Of a stretch of DNA of 64,000 nucleotides, positions 46,226-57,515 are shown piece after piece (position 1 is the first letter of the stretch; each line of letters opens with the position of its first letter). Where the stretch lies: assembly GCF_947179515.1 (NCBI RefSeq), contig NC_067480.1, positions 16,263,877-16,327,876 of the forward strand. The letters run 5' to 3'. The stretch comes from Apodemus sylvaticus (Eukaryota > Chordata > Mammalia > Rodentia > Muridae). The notes below the pieces were generated by a model that saw only the letters and a program-made list of their open reading frames with translations, ran no database searches and was not told where the DNA came from. Position numbers and translations under genes: made by a program.

Positions 46226-46977
46226 AAAGTGCTGAGCTTATTCACCCAGCACAGGAAGCTCCGGAAGAATGACTTAAATGAGGGAGCTATGGTTCCTCTG
46301 AGAAACGGAACAAAATGCTCACAGGAGCAACGAGCGAGGCAATGTGTGGAGCAGAGTCTGAAGTAAAGGCCACCCAGCAAGTGCCCTACCTGGGGATTCA
46401 TCCTATAAATAGTCAGCAAACCCCAACACTATGATGAGAAGCATGTACCAAAAGGAGCATGTCATGGCTGTCTCCAGAGGAGCCCTGCCAGAGTCTTATG
46501 AATTCAGAAGCAGAAACTAGCAACCAAACTTGGACTGAGCTTGGGGTCCCCAACAGAGGATCTGGAGGGTTGTCCAGAGGAGCTGAAGGGGTATATAGCC
46601 CCATGGGAAAAACAATGAATTTGGAACCCAGATTCCCCAAGACTCCCAGGGACTGAATCATCAACCAAGGGGTATACATGGTTCCAGCCAAAAATGTGGC
46701 AGAGGAATGCCTTTTGGGGCATCAGTGGGAGGAGTGGTCTTTGGTCAGGTAAAGGCTCAATAGAGGCCACAACAAAGGGAAACAGATGGGGGGGAAGTTG
46801 GGGGAAGGTGGGACTGTGTTGGGTAGAGGGGCATATACATGGAGGCAAGGGGAAGGAGGAGGGGTAGGGAATCGTTGGGGAGGGGGGATTTTGGGAGGGG
46901 GAAATTGGGAAAGGTTTTACCATTGGCAATGTAAATGAAGAAGATACTCAATAAAAAAAGAAAGTACTGAGCTTATT
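46226..46977 (+). mobile_element. L1 3' UTR insertion M with 17-bp TSD
   Basis: A 5'-truncated element (about 46243-46960) containing only the long older-type L1 3' UTR, from the AGCACAGGAAGCTCC region through GGAGCAGAGTCTGAAG and GGGGTATATAGCCCCATGGG to a G-rich stretch, CAATGTAAATGAAGAAGATACTCAATAAA and the A tail. It is flanked by AAAGTGCTGAGCTTATT (46226-46242) and AAAGTACTGAGCTTATT (46961-46977), which differ at one position. Confidence 0.88.
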
Positions 46978-47231
46978 ATGAGCTTTCTTTTATTTTTTCA
47001 TCCTAATTAATGGAAACAAGAATGGATGTATAAATTGACAATTGTCTGGCTCTCTATTGTGTGACAGGAATTGTGTGATACTTTAAATGTTGGAATTTGA
47101 GCAGTGAGTAGTAGGGGGCATGCTTTTTTGTGGTCATATAAGGAGATGAAAATGAACAACATATAAGCAACCAAATGAAGAAATATATAGAGCTGTGATT
47201 TAAAATAAAACAGGAAGTAGTACTGAATGAG

Positions 47232-47785
47232 CTTCTTTTTTTTTAATTTTAAAATTTCCTTTCCATTTTTTAAAGTTCCAACTGTAGTTTTCCTTTCTCC
47301 CAGTCCCCACCCTCTACTCTTTGTCTTCCTCAGCAACACCCCCCTCCTGTCTCCCCTCAGAAAAGAACAGACATCCCAGGACATCAACCAAACATAGCAT
47401 AATAAGCTACTATATGACTATGCACATACCATCACATTAACACTGGACAAGGCAACCCAGTAGAAGGAGAAGAATCCCACAGGTAGGCAAAACAGTCAAC
47501 TACAGCACCCACTCCCACTTCTAGGAATTCCACAAGAATGCCAAGATACTTGGGTGTAGCATATATGCAGAGGACTTAGGTCAGATCCCTATAGGATCCC
47601 TGCTCTTTGCAAGTCCTCATGAGTCCTGGTCAGTGATCCTGTGGGTCATGTTCTTGTAGTATTCCTGTATCCAGTGCTTCTTCAGATCCTTCCTCCTCTT
47701 CTTCAGCAAGACTTCCTGAGATGTGCCCAATGTTTAGCTGTGGGACTCTATATCTGCTTCAATCATTTGCTATACAAAGTCTTTT
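47232..47785 (-). mobile_element. Old L1 3' UTR (N), reverse strand
   Basis: Reads the reverse complement of an old long-type L1 3' UTR, with wording such as GAACAGACATCCCAGGACATC, CACTGGACAAGGCAACCCAG and GCCCAATGTTTAGCTGTGGG. It probably belongs with element P downstream, separated by the short insertion at 47790-47880. Confidence 0.7.
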
Positions 47786-47789
47786 TTTA

Positions 47790-47880
47790 TTGACATATTT
47801 TTTATTTACATTGCAAATGATTTCCCCTTTTCTGGGTTCCCACTCCCTGCAAATCCTATAAGCCCTCGTAGGCTCTGTTC
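47790..47880 (-). mobile_element. Short L1 3' end of the compact-UTR lineage
   Basis: TTTTTATTGACATATTTTTT followed by TTTACATTGCAAATGATTTC and CCCTTTTCTGGGTTCC is the reverse complement of the extreme 3' end of an E-type L1. About 90 bp, 5'-truncated, sitting inside the older N/P element. Confidence 0.7.
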
Positions 47881-50093
47881 CCGAACACTCTGCAGCAGGA
47901 CAAACTGTAAGTTGCAGTTTCTGTGGCTGGGTTGGTGTCCTATTCCTCTACTTAAGGCCTTGCCTGGTTATAGAAGATGGCCAGTTCTGGTCCTGTGTCT
48001 CTCATTAATAGGAGTCTGCTAGGCTTAGTCTCATAGGTTCAATAGAGTCTACTTTGTGCTAGGTTTCCACTAAGCCCCCAAATGCCCTCTACTCCAGTCA
48101 TCTCTCCCCCCAATCTCCTCCACACCTAATTCCTTCTAGCTCCTACACACTCCCCCTGTCCAAGCATAAAATCTATTCTGTTTCCCCTTCCTCATGTGAT
48201 TCCTGCATCTCTTCTTAAGCTCTCCGTGTTACTTGGTTTCTCTAGGTCTGTGAATAGTAGCATGTTTATCCTTTACATCTAATATACATGGGTGAGAAAG
48301 TATATATAATGTCTGTCTTTCTGGATCTAAGTTGCCTCACTTAGGATGATTTTTTTTTCTAGTTCCATTTATAGGCCTGCAAATTTCATGATGTCATTGT
48401 TTCATTAACAGCTAAGTAGTACTCCATTGTGTAAATGTACTACAATTTCTTCATCTATTATTTGTTTAAAGAACATCTAGGTTGTTTTCAGGTTCTGTTT
48501 ATTATGAATAAAGCTTCCATGAACATAGCTGAGGAAGTGTCTTTATGGGAGGATGGGATGTTCTTTGGGTATATCCCCAGGAGTGGTATAGCTGGGCCTT
48601 AATTCTAATTTTTTTAAGAATCCACCATATTGATTTCCAAAGTACAAGTTTGTACACCCACCGGCAGTGGAAGACTGTTTTCCTTGGTCTATATCCTTGT
48701 TAGTATTAACTGTCACTTGTGTTTTTGATCTTAGCCATTCTGACCTGTGTAACATGGAATCTCAAAGCTGTTTGATTTGGATTTCCTGACAGATAAGGAT
48801 TTTGAATATTTCTTTAAGAGTTTCTCAGATATTTCAGATTCTGCTGGTGAGAAATTTCTATTTAGATTGGTACTCTGATTTTTAGTTGGATTATTTGGTT
48901 TGTTGATGCCTAGTTTATGGGTTCTTTACTTATTTTGGATAGTTGTTATCTATCAGATATAGACTTGGTGAAAATCTTTACTCATTTTGTGGGCTGCCAT
49001 TTTATCCTATTGACACTCCTTTACCTTCCAGAAGCTTTTCAGTTTCATGAGGTCCCATTTGATATTGGTGTTCTTCTGTTCAGGAAGTGTCTCTTGTGTC
49101 AATGAGTTCAAGGCTATCACCCACATTCTCTTCTCTCAGGTTCAATGTATTTGGTTTTATAATTAGGTCTTTGATCCACTTGGACTTGAGTTTTATGCAG
49201 AGTGATAAATATGGATCTATTTGCATTTTTCTACATGCAGACATCTAGTTAGACCAGTACCATTTGTCAAAGTTTTTTTTCCCATTGTATATTTTTTGCT
49301 TCTTTATTAAAAAGCTGTTGTACATATGTGTGTGGATTTATATCTTTGGTTAGATTCCACTGATCAACATGTCTGTTTTTATCTCAATACCGTGTGGGAT
49401 TTTTTTTTTTTAATCACTACAGCTCTGTAGTACAACTTAAAATAAGGAATAGTGATGTCTCTCGAAATTCTTTTATTGTAAGGGATTGTTCTAGGTATGC
49501 TGAGTTTTTGCTTTTCATATGAAGTTGAGTATTGTTCTTTTAAGCTCTGCATAGATGTGTGTTGGAATATTGATAGAATTTCATTGAATCTATAGATTGT
49601 TTTAAGCAAATGGCTATTTTTATAACTGGGTTTATGTTAACCCTACCAATACATGGGCATGTGAGATCCTTCCATCTTTTTTCATTTTTAATTTCTTTTT
49701 TCAAAACTTTGAAGTTTTTATCCTACAGGTCTTTCACTTTCCTAGTTACAGTTACCCCAAGATATTTTATGTAATTTGTGTCTATTGTGAAGGGTGTTGT
49801 TTGTTTATTTCTTTCTCAGACCAATTATCATTTGTATATAGGAGGGTCACTGATCCTTTTGAGTTAATCTTGTATCCAACTCACTTGGCTGAACATATAT
49901 ATGAGTTGTAAAAATTTCCTGGTAAATTTTGGGGGTCACTTATGCGTATTCTCATATCATACTTGAATACTTTGACTTCTTCCTTTTTGGTTTGTATCCC
50001 TGTGATCTTGTCTTGCTGTCTTACTGCTCTAAGGGAGGGTTTCAAGTTCTATATTGAATAAATAGTAAGAGAGTGGGCAGCCTTGTCTTATCC

Positions 50094-50703
50094 CTGATGA
50101 CATCAGCCAGAACAATCTCTTTGGTGGTTAAATCAATGCCAAATTCAATATAAATATCAACCAGTGTACAGTTCTGAGGCAGCCAGGATTTCTCCAGAAT
50201 TTCAAAAATAGCTTGTGTGGCATGAGTCATGATGTCCACTTCAGTCTGCCCTACAAAACAAAATTTTGCAGCAATGAGTTGCTCCTCAGACCACTGGGGA
50301 TCATGGTTGGCATTATCCTCCACTTTTGGTGGATAAAACTTGTACCCCTCCTTTACACAAGGATTCCTTTTGAGAAAAGATACAGTTGCTATTCTTTGGC
50401 ACGCGGATTCAATTGGAAACATTTCATACTGGGGTGCAATGAAAGCAGTCACCCCAAAGTTCTTGTTGAAGCAGTTTTTATACCAGCTTCCCATAACAAC
50501 TGAAACCATAGCTGGTGATCTTATTGGAGATTGCAGCTTTGCCTTCCAGGTAGTTCCTTCTAGCTGCATTCCCTGCTGTAATTCGGTCCTTGGACTGTAG
50601 GACTCTTCCTGGATTATCTAACAATTCATAGACTTCTTTTGTTTCACCCTCATAGAAATTCTTCCCAGTGTTCAGTACTTCAACTGTTTCCATTATCATA
50701 AGT
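50094..50703 (-). pseudogene. Processed pseudogene of PAICS, 3'-truncated
   Basis: PAICS is the bifunctional purine-synthesis enzyme (AIR carboxylase plus SAICAR synthetase, 425 residues in mammals). The reverse strand reads its first ~195 residues without introns. Recognisable blocks are EVLNTGK, TKEVYELLDNPGRV, ITAGNAARRNYLEGKAAISN, then after a frame shift near 50490-50500 TAFIAPQ, FYPPKVE, DPQWSEEQLIAAKFCF, QTEVDIM, HATQAIFEILEKSWLPQNCT and LADVI. Two in-frame losses of about five codons each occur (after PPKVE and after KFCF). It stops abruptly at DVI and joins L1 RT sequence directly, without poly(A). Confidence 0.9.
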
Positions 50704-50875
50704 TAACTAGAGGTGTAGACCCTGGGGGTGGGAAGCTGGAGGTGGAGATATAGCGCTCTAGAAAACAAGAGGGATCACAGAATTAGAGGGCAGGAAAAGG
50801 AGGTGTAACTCATGGACGTGCCCTAGTGTGGAAGCTATTAAAAGCCTAGCCAATGAACCCAAGGTTGGGGTACAG
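50704..50875 (-). other. Unassigned segment between PAICS pseudogene and L1
   Basis: About 170 bp upstream of the PAICS ATG (reverse strand) that matches neither the surrounding L1 nor the PAICS leader as I know it. It could be 5' UTR sequence, an unspliced leader or filler DNA from the insertion event. Confidence 0.4.
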
Positions 50876-52109
50876 GTTCTTAAAGTATGCCCTAATGATT
50901 CTTAGGATTTCCATAGAGTCTGTTGTTATGTCTCCCTTTTCATTTCTGATTTTATCTATTTGGGTATTGGATATTTATCTCTTTTGCTGCCTTTTACTTA
51001 GTTTGGCTGTTAATGCATGAGGTTCAATGTGTGATTGAAGCTGTAGCAATTTTTTTAAATGTAGGCACCCTTGCCCCTGGAGCATAGATGTTAAGAAGTG
51101 AAAAGTCATTTTAGATGATTTTTCCTTTGAAGAGTATGAAATGTTTTTCTCTTGTTTTTTGCTTAATTTTGCTTTGAAGTCAATTTTGTTAGCTATTAGA
51201 ATAGCTAAACCAGCTTGCTCTTATATTCATGTGCTTGAAAAAAGTCTTTTTCTAATGCTTAGTTCTGAAGTTATGTCTACTTTTGAGGTTGTGGTATGTT
51301 TCTTGAATATAGAAGGAGGATATATCCTGTTTATGTATCCATTTTGTTAGCATGTGCCATTTTATAGGAGAATTGGGCTCTTTGATATTGGGAGACATTT
51401 ATCACCAATGATTATTAATCCTGATAATTTGTTGTTGGTGGTGATAGTGGTAGTATGTATGTAAACATATGTGTGTGCATTTGTGTGCATGTATGTACAT
51501 ATATTATGTGTTTCCCAACTTTGGATTGTCCTGGTGTGAGATTATTTATTGCCTGTGTTTTTGTTGGTGTAGACAACCTCATTGACTTGGAGTTTTCTTT
51601 TCAGTACCTTTTATACAACTGCATTTATGGATATTTTTTAAATTTGACTTTTGCATGGAATGTCTTGATTTTATGTATAATGATTGAAAATTTTGCTGGA
51701 TATAGTAGTATGGGTTGGTATCCAGGGCTCTTAGAGTCTATAAGACATCTGTCCAAGCTTTTAGAGTCTCTGTTGAGAAGCTGGTTGGAATCCTCATAGG
51801 TCTGCTATTGCATGTTACTTGGCCTTTTTACTTCTTGGCCCTCATCATTTTTAATATTCTTTCTTTGTTATGAATGTTTAGTGTTTTGGTTATTTTGTGG
51901 CAAGGGACATTCTTTCTGGTCCAGTCTATTCAGTTTTGTCAGCTTTTTGTACTTTTATATATATCCTCTTTTGTATGTGTCCTTCTCTAGGTAAATTTTC
52001 TTTTATCATTTTGTACTGCATATTTCTGGGTATTTGAGCTAGGATTATCCTCCTTCTTCTATTCTTATTCCACCCTCTATTCTTGGGTGGAGTTCTGATG
52101 CCCAGTTGC

Positions 52110-52500
52110 AGGCCATGCCAGTCAGAAGAACAGATGATGCAACTTGCCCATGGAATTGTCCCGTTTCCTAGATTCACTTCTCAAAGACCCATGCACTAGT
52201 TCCCTGTCCCCTTGTCACACCTCACAACTTGCCTTGCTGCAGGCCTCTGGCCCCAATCCAACTTGAGCATACCTCCACTGCTCAGGTGAAGGACACACCA
52301 TTCAGAAAAACAGGTCAGTGACCCAACTAAGAGAAGGGTCCCTAGAACTCCATTCTGTAGGTGCTCCAAAATCATTGACTGTCTAGTCCTGCCCTATCCC
52401 CTTCCTTCCTGCTACTGTGACTCAGGCCCAACTTAAATTAACTTCCACTGTCTAAGAGCCAGCCACACCAGCCTGAAGAACTGGTGCATGCAAGCAAGCC
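52110..52500 (-). repeat. Three diverged ~175-bp tandem units (probable old L1 5' monomers)
   Basis: The landmark CA.TCAGAAGAACAG recurs in diverged form at 52121, 52301 and 52471 (periods 180 and 170), each followed by a CCAACT-like and CCCTGTCCCCTT-like block. The position beyond the ORF1 end of element P, on the same strand, fits its monomeric promoter. Individual units are strongly decayed. Confidence 0.5.
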
Positions 52501-52689
52501 AGAAAAAAAGATAGACAAACTGAAGCAGACTTCCTGTTGGACCAGATACCATATTGACTACCAGAACCACAGATCACAGATCCAACCAGTGGTTAAGAGA
52601 GCTGGACATGATGATGCACTCCTATAGTCACAGTAGTTAAATAGGATGAAAAATAAGGATCTCATTTGTTTTCTTTCTATTTATTTAAA

Positions 52690-52821
52690 AAATTTCTTTC
52701 ATACTATATGTTTTCACCCTATTTTACCCTCTGCTATTGCTCCCAGATCATCCTCACCTTCTTTCCCATCATTGAAAACAAAAAGAGTACAAACAAAAGT
52801 CAAGGCAAATATTGAAACAAG

Positions 52822-52885
<64 letters not shown>

Positions 52886-53400
52886 CTAAATTGAAACAAA
52901 AATTCCACAAAATGGAAAAAAAATAGAGTCCACGTTTTGTTGGTCATCTTCTGGGCATAGAGCACATATTTGAAAGTTAAGACATATCCAATACTCCATT
53001 GGAGAAACATAATTATTTTTACCCCCAAGGGGGATTAATTAGTAGTAGCTTCTGGGATGGATGTGGTCTTGATTTACCTGTGTGAGCGTTGTCTGGTCTG
53101 TCACAATATCTTCATATGTGTATTAGTTTGGTTGTGTCTGAAACACCCTGTTTGCTTGGAGTCATCCACCATCTCTAGCTCTTTTGGACTTTCTGCCTTC
53201 TTTGTCACACAGATTCTTCTATCTTGGGGAGAGGATTTTAATGACTACACCCATTTAGGATGAATAGCTCCAAAATCTCTCACTTTCTGATCATTGACTA
53301 GGAATGGTTCCCTATATTTTTTGCTATTTTCTACAAGAAGGTGCTTCTCTGGTATGTGTTGAGAAATTCACAGATTTGTGGGCATATCAATATCTCATAC
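52690..53400 (+). repeat. Medium-reiteration rodent repeat with (GA)n insertion
   Basis: Blocks such as AAATAGAGTCCACGTTTTGTTGGTCATCTTCTGGGCATAG, CAATACTCCATTGGAGAA, AAACACCCTGTTTGCTTGGAGTCATCCA and TCCAAAATCTCTCACTTTCT, given here as short landmarks, resemble a widespread murid repeat (possibly RMER-type). The family name is uncertain. A (GA)n microsatellite occupies 52825-52881. Confidence 0.45.
52825..52881. repeat. (GA)n microsatellite
   Basis: About 28 uninterrupted GA units. Open frames through it on both strands are artefacts. Confidence 0.95.
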
Positions 53401-53600
53401 TGTTGTAACTCTTTTTTAAAGAACTTGTAGAGCATCTTGTGAGACAATAATTTAGTTTTGTATTTTCAACCTGTTTTGGTGGTAGAATGCTTTTATATAC
53501 CTTTAACCATCCCTGTATCTCTGGGATGAAGCCAACTTGATCATTGTGGAGAAACATTTGATATTTTCTTGGATTCATCAAAAGTTCTTATTGCCAACAA
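53400..53600 (-). mobile_element. Old L1 ORF2 (RT) fragment
   Basis: The reverse strand encodes HNDQVGFIPEIQGWLKVYKSI followed by decayed RT sequence, corresponding to the block before the RT palm in copies A and C. About 200 bp, with no ends visible. Confidence 0.7.
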
Positions 53601-54325
53601 TAAAAAAATTTGCTTCAGATATACTGAATGTCATCCTTTAAAAAAAAACTCTACATCTAGCTATTCTACCTGAAATACATGTAAAAGTTTCTATCTAGCA
53701 CACTCAAAGATAAATTATTTGTAAATATTGATTTATATCAGTAACATTAGAACTATATTTTCCATGTAATATCCAAGTACAGATTTTTCATATGGCTTTC
53801 AAGAAATATGAAACTTATACATGTCCATATACATGCTCATGTATGCATTATAGCTTGGAATGTTCTTTATCTAGTTAACAACTCTTTGTTCTTTAATATT
53901 TGATAATTAAATATTCTTTGCCTTTATACCAAAGAGAGATGGGATCTATTTGTGTTTAGCTTGATCTTGGTCATGAGCCAAAATATAAGAAAAGTGTCCC
54001 ATTATGAACTAATAAGATGTGTGGGTAGATGATTGTCCAGATCACCATGTTATTTCACAGCCTTTGGTTGAGCTATTCATTATAAAAGCAAACATTATTC
54101 TTGGCACATTTATTGTTGAGCTTCTCACATGGATATAGTTTTACTGGAAAGATCATATCAATCCACATCCTTAAAATATAAGGAGGACAAAAGTAAATTT
54201 CTGTATATCAGATTAGTTTAATAACAAAACATTTGATATGAAATAATTCAGTTCCTATAGTAATTCAACAATGAACTTGAACAATGCCATACTTTTTAGA
54301 TATATAGTTAATTACTTCTTGCAAG
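53601..54325. other. AT-rich intergenic sequence
   Basis: No supported gene or repeat recognised. Confidence 0.35.
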
Positions 54326-54329
54326 ATTA

Positions 54330-54650
54330 ATGTCTTAGTTTGCTATCTGTTGCTGTGATAAAATACCTTTACCAAAAGCAAATTGAGGAAAAACTTGATG
54401 TCACTTTAGGTTACAGTTAGTCATCTGGAAGACAGGACAGGAAGTCAAGGCAGGAACCTGGAAGAAGGAACTGTAAACTGGACTTTGGAGGAATAGTAAT
54501 CTGTTCATAGCTTTCTCAGTTGCACCCATAACTATATACCCAAGGGTAAAACTTCCCCTCCCTTCACAGTGCAATACTCCTACATCAATCATTGATTTAG
54601 AAAGAAATGACTGACAGACAACTCAATGTTACATTTTCTTAATTGACCTT
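54330..54650 (+). repeat. Medium-reiteration rodent repeat (TTAGTTTGCTATCTGTTGCTG type)
   Basis: Starts CTTAGTTTGCTATCTGTTGC, then TGTGATAAAATACCTTTACC, GTCAAGGCAGGAACCTGGAA and CTCCTACATCAATCATTGAT. These are landmarks of a very common rodent repeat that also shares its terminal sequence with the repeat at 22732-23035 in opposite orientation. Class (MaLR or URR1) undecided. Confidence 0.6.
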
Positions 54651-55284
54651 CCTTTTCCAAGATAATTTAAGCTGGTATTAGCTAACCCAGATATATACAA
54701 CTGCCTAATTATTACAAACCAGCTATAGGATACTTTAGTCTTCCAACAAAATTTATGTGTCTTGTTTTGTTCAATCTTTTCTTCCTAAGTTCAGTCAAAC
54801 TTCTAAAGTCTGTAGGTTTTTCATGAATGTCATGATGGTCTTAAAGCGTGTTGTCTTCTGGCTGATCTTTCACCCAGTGTTGCACTTTGCAGATCCATCC
54901 TGTTTAGTGTAGTTCCTTCCTTTCCACTGCTGTTTCTGTTCCAGACTGTGAGTGAAGCACAGTTTATCTACTCTCCAGGTGATATGCAGTTCTCAGTTTG
55001 GGTACCTATAATTAAAACTGTTATGAATATGTGAATTTTGATCTTTGTATACACCTATGGTTTTATTTACCTTGGATGAGCATAACGACTCGAACTTCTG
55101 TGTTTTATAGTAATATAAATAATGTGTATAACTTGACATTAAGAAAGAAATCAATAAGTAATAAGCAAAATTTTTTGATGATAGTTTGGCAAATACAACA
55201 TTAAGTGAGCTAGGTAGCATATTTGAAAACATGGTTGCTATCATTTGTAATTAAGAAAAAGCAGAACTGATAACGATGGTCTAA
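54651..55284. other. Intergenic sequence, no supported gene
   Basis: Mixed AT-rich sequence. Around 54890-55010 the wording is similar to the AATTAAA-ended rodent repeats, but too weak to call. Confidence 0.3.
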
Positions 55285-55660
55285 AGAGATGTCCCATTAG
55301 AAAACTGCCTACTATGCATCATGGGGACCTGAATTGGTATCCTCAGCACCCAAGGGGATAAAAGACAACTATGGCTTGCATCCATAGCCCTAGTTCTCGC
55401 TGGTCATGGTAGAGTTGGGTTTGGGGAGTGAGTCATGTGTAGGCATAGTCCTAAAGTTCATTGGCCAGCCAGCATTGCTGAGTTTAGCATTAGGTATCGT
55501 GAGAGACTTTGTCTCAAAGAACAAAGGTAAAGAGTGGATGTGGAAAGACATCCTGGACTTTTTACCTCAATATGCATATGAATATGTACTCACATACATA
55601 CATGATGTCATCTACAGTAACAGGTATATAACCTTAAAAACAGACACACAATAAATAAAT
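55285..55660 (+). repeat. B4-type SINE
   Basis: Has a decayed tRNA-derived head, GGACCTGAATTGGTATCCTCAGCACC, GGCTTGCATCCATAGCCC, GCTGGTCATGGTAGAGTT, CATTGGCCAGCCAGCATTGC and GTGAGAGACTTTGTCTCAAA blocks (B1-related right half), and an ATATGCATATGAATATG-rich tail. A short AAATAAATA tail follows. Confidence 0.7.
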
Positions 55661-56204
55661 ATACAGAAATGCACAAGTGTATAGCTATTAGGATGAGTAA
55701 AATTAAAGAGTAGCAAAGCTCCAATCTGGATGTGAATGAAGCCTCCTGAATTTTCATGTGTTGCCTTGGACACTACTAAGTGACATTGCTATTTTCTAAC
55801 ATAGTTTGACCCTTTCTCAGTTTTTCTAAAACAAGTTTAAGCATATGGCTCCATCTAGTGTGTAAAAGGGAAGAAACACCCCGTTGAATTAAAAACAATT
55901 ACAAATACAAAATTTTAACTTCATTCTTATTTAGATATTTTGACTTCATTTTAAATCTTTCTCAACAGTAATTGATGATTTTGTGGTAGAAAAAGACAAA
56001 GGTATGGCTAAGTGAAATGAAATAAACATCTTTCTAAATACTGCCACTTTAATAGATGGCAGAATGGACAAGAGGTACTTTTTGTAACATGGGGAAATCC
56101 TAGATGTTGACTGTGTAAAGTGGTATGTTGAAACAGAATCCTATGAAAGCAGAAACGTCCCTGCTTTTTAATTAACAATATTTTTGTTTCCTTTTACTTT
56201 TTTT
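55661..56204. other. Intergenic sequence with weak CTCF-like string
   Basis: No supported gene. GGCTCCATCTAGTGTG at 55846-55861 resembles the CTCF motif core with at least one mismatch at a key position. Confidence 0.3.
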
Positions 56205-56676
56205 CCTTTTTAACTGGTTATTTTATTTATTTACATTTCAAATGTTATACCCCTTCCTGGCTTTCCCTCTGCAAACCTCCAATCTCATCCTCCCTCTACC
56301 CTTCTTCTATGAAGGTGCTTCCCCATATCCATCCACTCCTGCCTCACTGCCCAGCTTCTACAGCACTAAGGGCCTTACCTTCCATTGATACCAGATCAGG
56401 CAATCCTCTGGTCCATATGCAGATGGAGCCATGGGTCCCTCCATGTGTACTCTTTGGTTGGTGGTTTAGTCCCGGAGAGCTCTGGGGAGTCTGGTTGGTT
56501 GATATTGTTGTTCCTCCTATGGGGTTGCAAACCCCTTCAGCTCCTTCAGTTCTTCCCCTAACTCCTCCATTGGGGTTCCTCTGCCCAGTCTGATGTTTGG
56601 CTGCAAGCATCAGCATCTGTATTGGACAGGCTCAGGCAGAGCCTCTCAGGGGAAAGCTATATCAGACTATTATCAG
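56205..56676 (-). mobile_element. L1 long-type 3' UTR (S), reverse strand
   Basis: Reverse complement of the older or mouse-like L1 3' UTR, from the poly(T)-rich 3' end (TTATTTACATTTCAAATG, 56226) through CTCCTATGGGGTTGCAAACC and CAGAGCCTCTCAGGGGAAAG. A 5'-truncated L1 tail lying head to head with the next element. Confidence 0.78.
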
Positions 56677-57515
56677 CCAAAAGATGCCCCAACATACAAC
56701 AAGGCCACATGGTCAACTATGTTCATAGCAGCCTTATTTATAATAGCCAGAAACTGGAAACCACCCAGATATTCCTCAGCAAAGCAATGGGCACAGAAAA
56801 TGTGGTACATTTACACAACAGAATACTACTCAACTATTAAAAACAATGGCTTCATGAAATTCACAGGTAAATGGACAAAACTAGAAAATATCATTCTGAG
56901 TGAGGGAACCCAGTCACCCAGGGCACTCACTGATAAGTGGATATTGGACAAAAAGCTCCAACTACCCACAATACAACTAGCAGAACATATGAAGCTCAAG
57001 AAGAAGGAAGATAAAAGTGTGGATGCTTCAGCCAAACTTAGAAGGGGGAATAAAACAATCATAGGATGTAGAGGGAGGGAGAGACCTGAGAAAAGAGAGA
57101 AGGGAGAGGTAAAATGGGGGCAGAGTCAGGTGTAGGAGGAGATGGGGGAGAAGTGTAGAGTTTCAGGAAACTGAATGGAGGTTTGTAGCAGTGGGGGATG
57201 AGGAACTAGGGGTAGCTACTAGAAAGTTCCAGATGTCAGGGAAGCAAGAGGTTCCCAGAATCCAAAGGGGATGACATTAGCTAAAATACCCAGAAGGTAG
57301 ATAGAATCTGTAGAGACCATATCCAGGAGTTAGGCACAGCTCGTGGTTGAGGGATAGGGCTACCCACTCATCTCAAAAATATTAATCCAGAATTGTTCCT
57401 GTCTGAAGGAAATGCAAGGACAAAGAGTGGAGCAGAGACTGAAGAAAAGGCCATCCATAGACTGCCTCACTTAGAGATCCAACCCATCTGCAGACACCAA
57501 TCCCAAACTCTTGAT
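56677..57515 (+). mobile_element. L1 tail T: ORF2 end plus long 3' UTR
   Basis: Begins CCAAAAGATGCCCCAACATAC inside the ORF2 3' end and reads MFIAALFIIARNWK, MWYIYTTEYYS and FTGKWTKLENI. The long 3' UTR follows (GAGCAGAGACTGAAGAAAAGG, GCCATCCATAGACTGCC). The end is at about 57515 without an obvious long poly(A). The 180-codon frame at 56593-57135 is this ORF2 remnant plus UTR. Confidence 0.78.

Larger units (their letters stand above)
47881..51925 (-). mobile_element. Old L1 element P, reverse strand, interrupted by PAICS pseudogene
   Basis: 3' UTR (47881-48330), then ORF2 running right to left: C-terminal part near 48340-49300, RT segments 49380-50090, then the PAICS insert. L1 resumes at about 50880 (pre-RT region), through the endonuclease (51060-51420, YAPG-like and LISKIDF-like blocks) into ORF1 C-terminal sequence (51640-51925). 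About 0.7-0.8 kb of L1 sequence between the RT GTRQG block and the pre-RT region is missing at the PAICS position. Heavily decayed. Confidence 0.75.

Noticed and set aside
50042..50699. Functional PAICS gene
   Set aside because: It lacks introns and more than half of the protein, has a frameshift and two small deletions, and is embedded in a dead L1.
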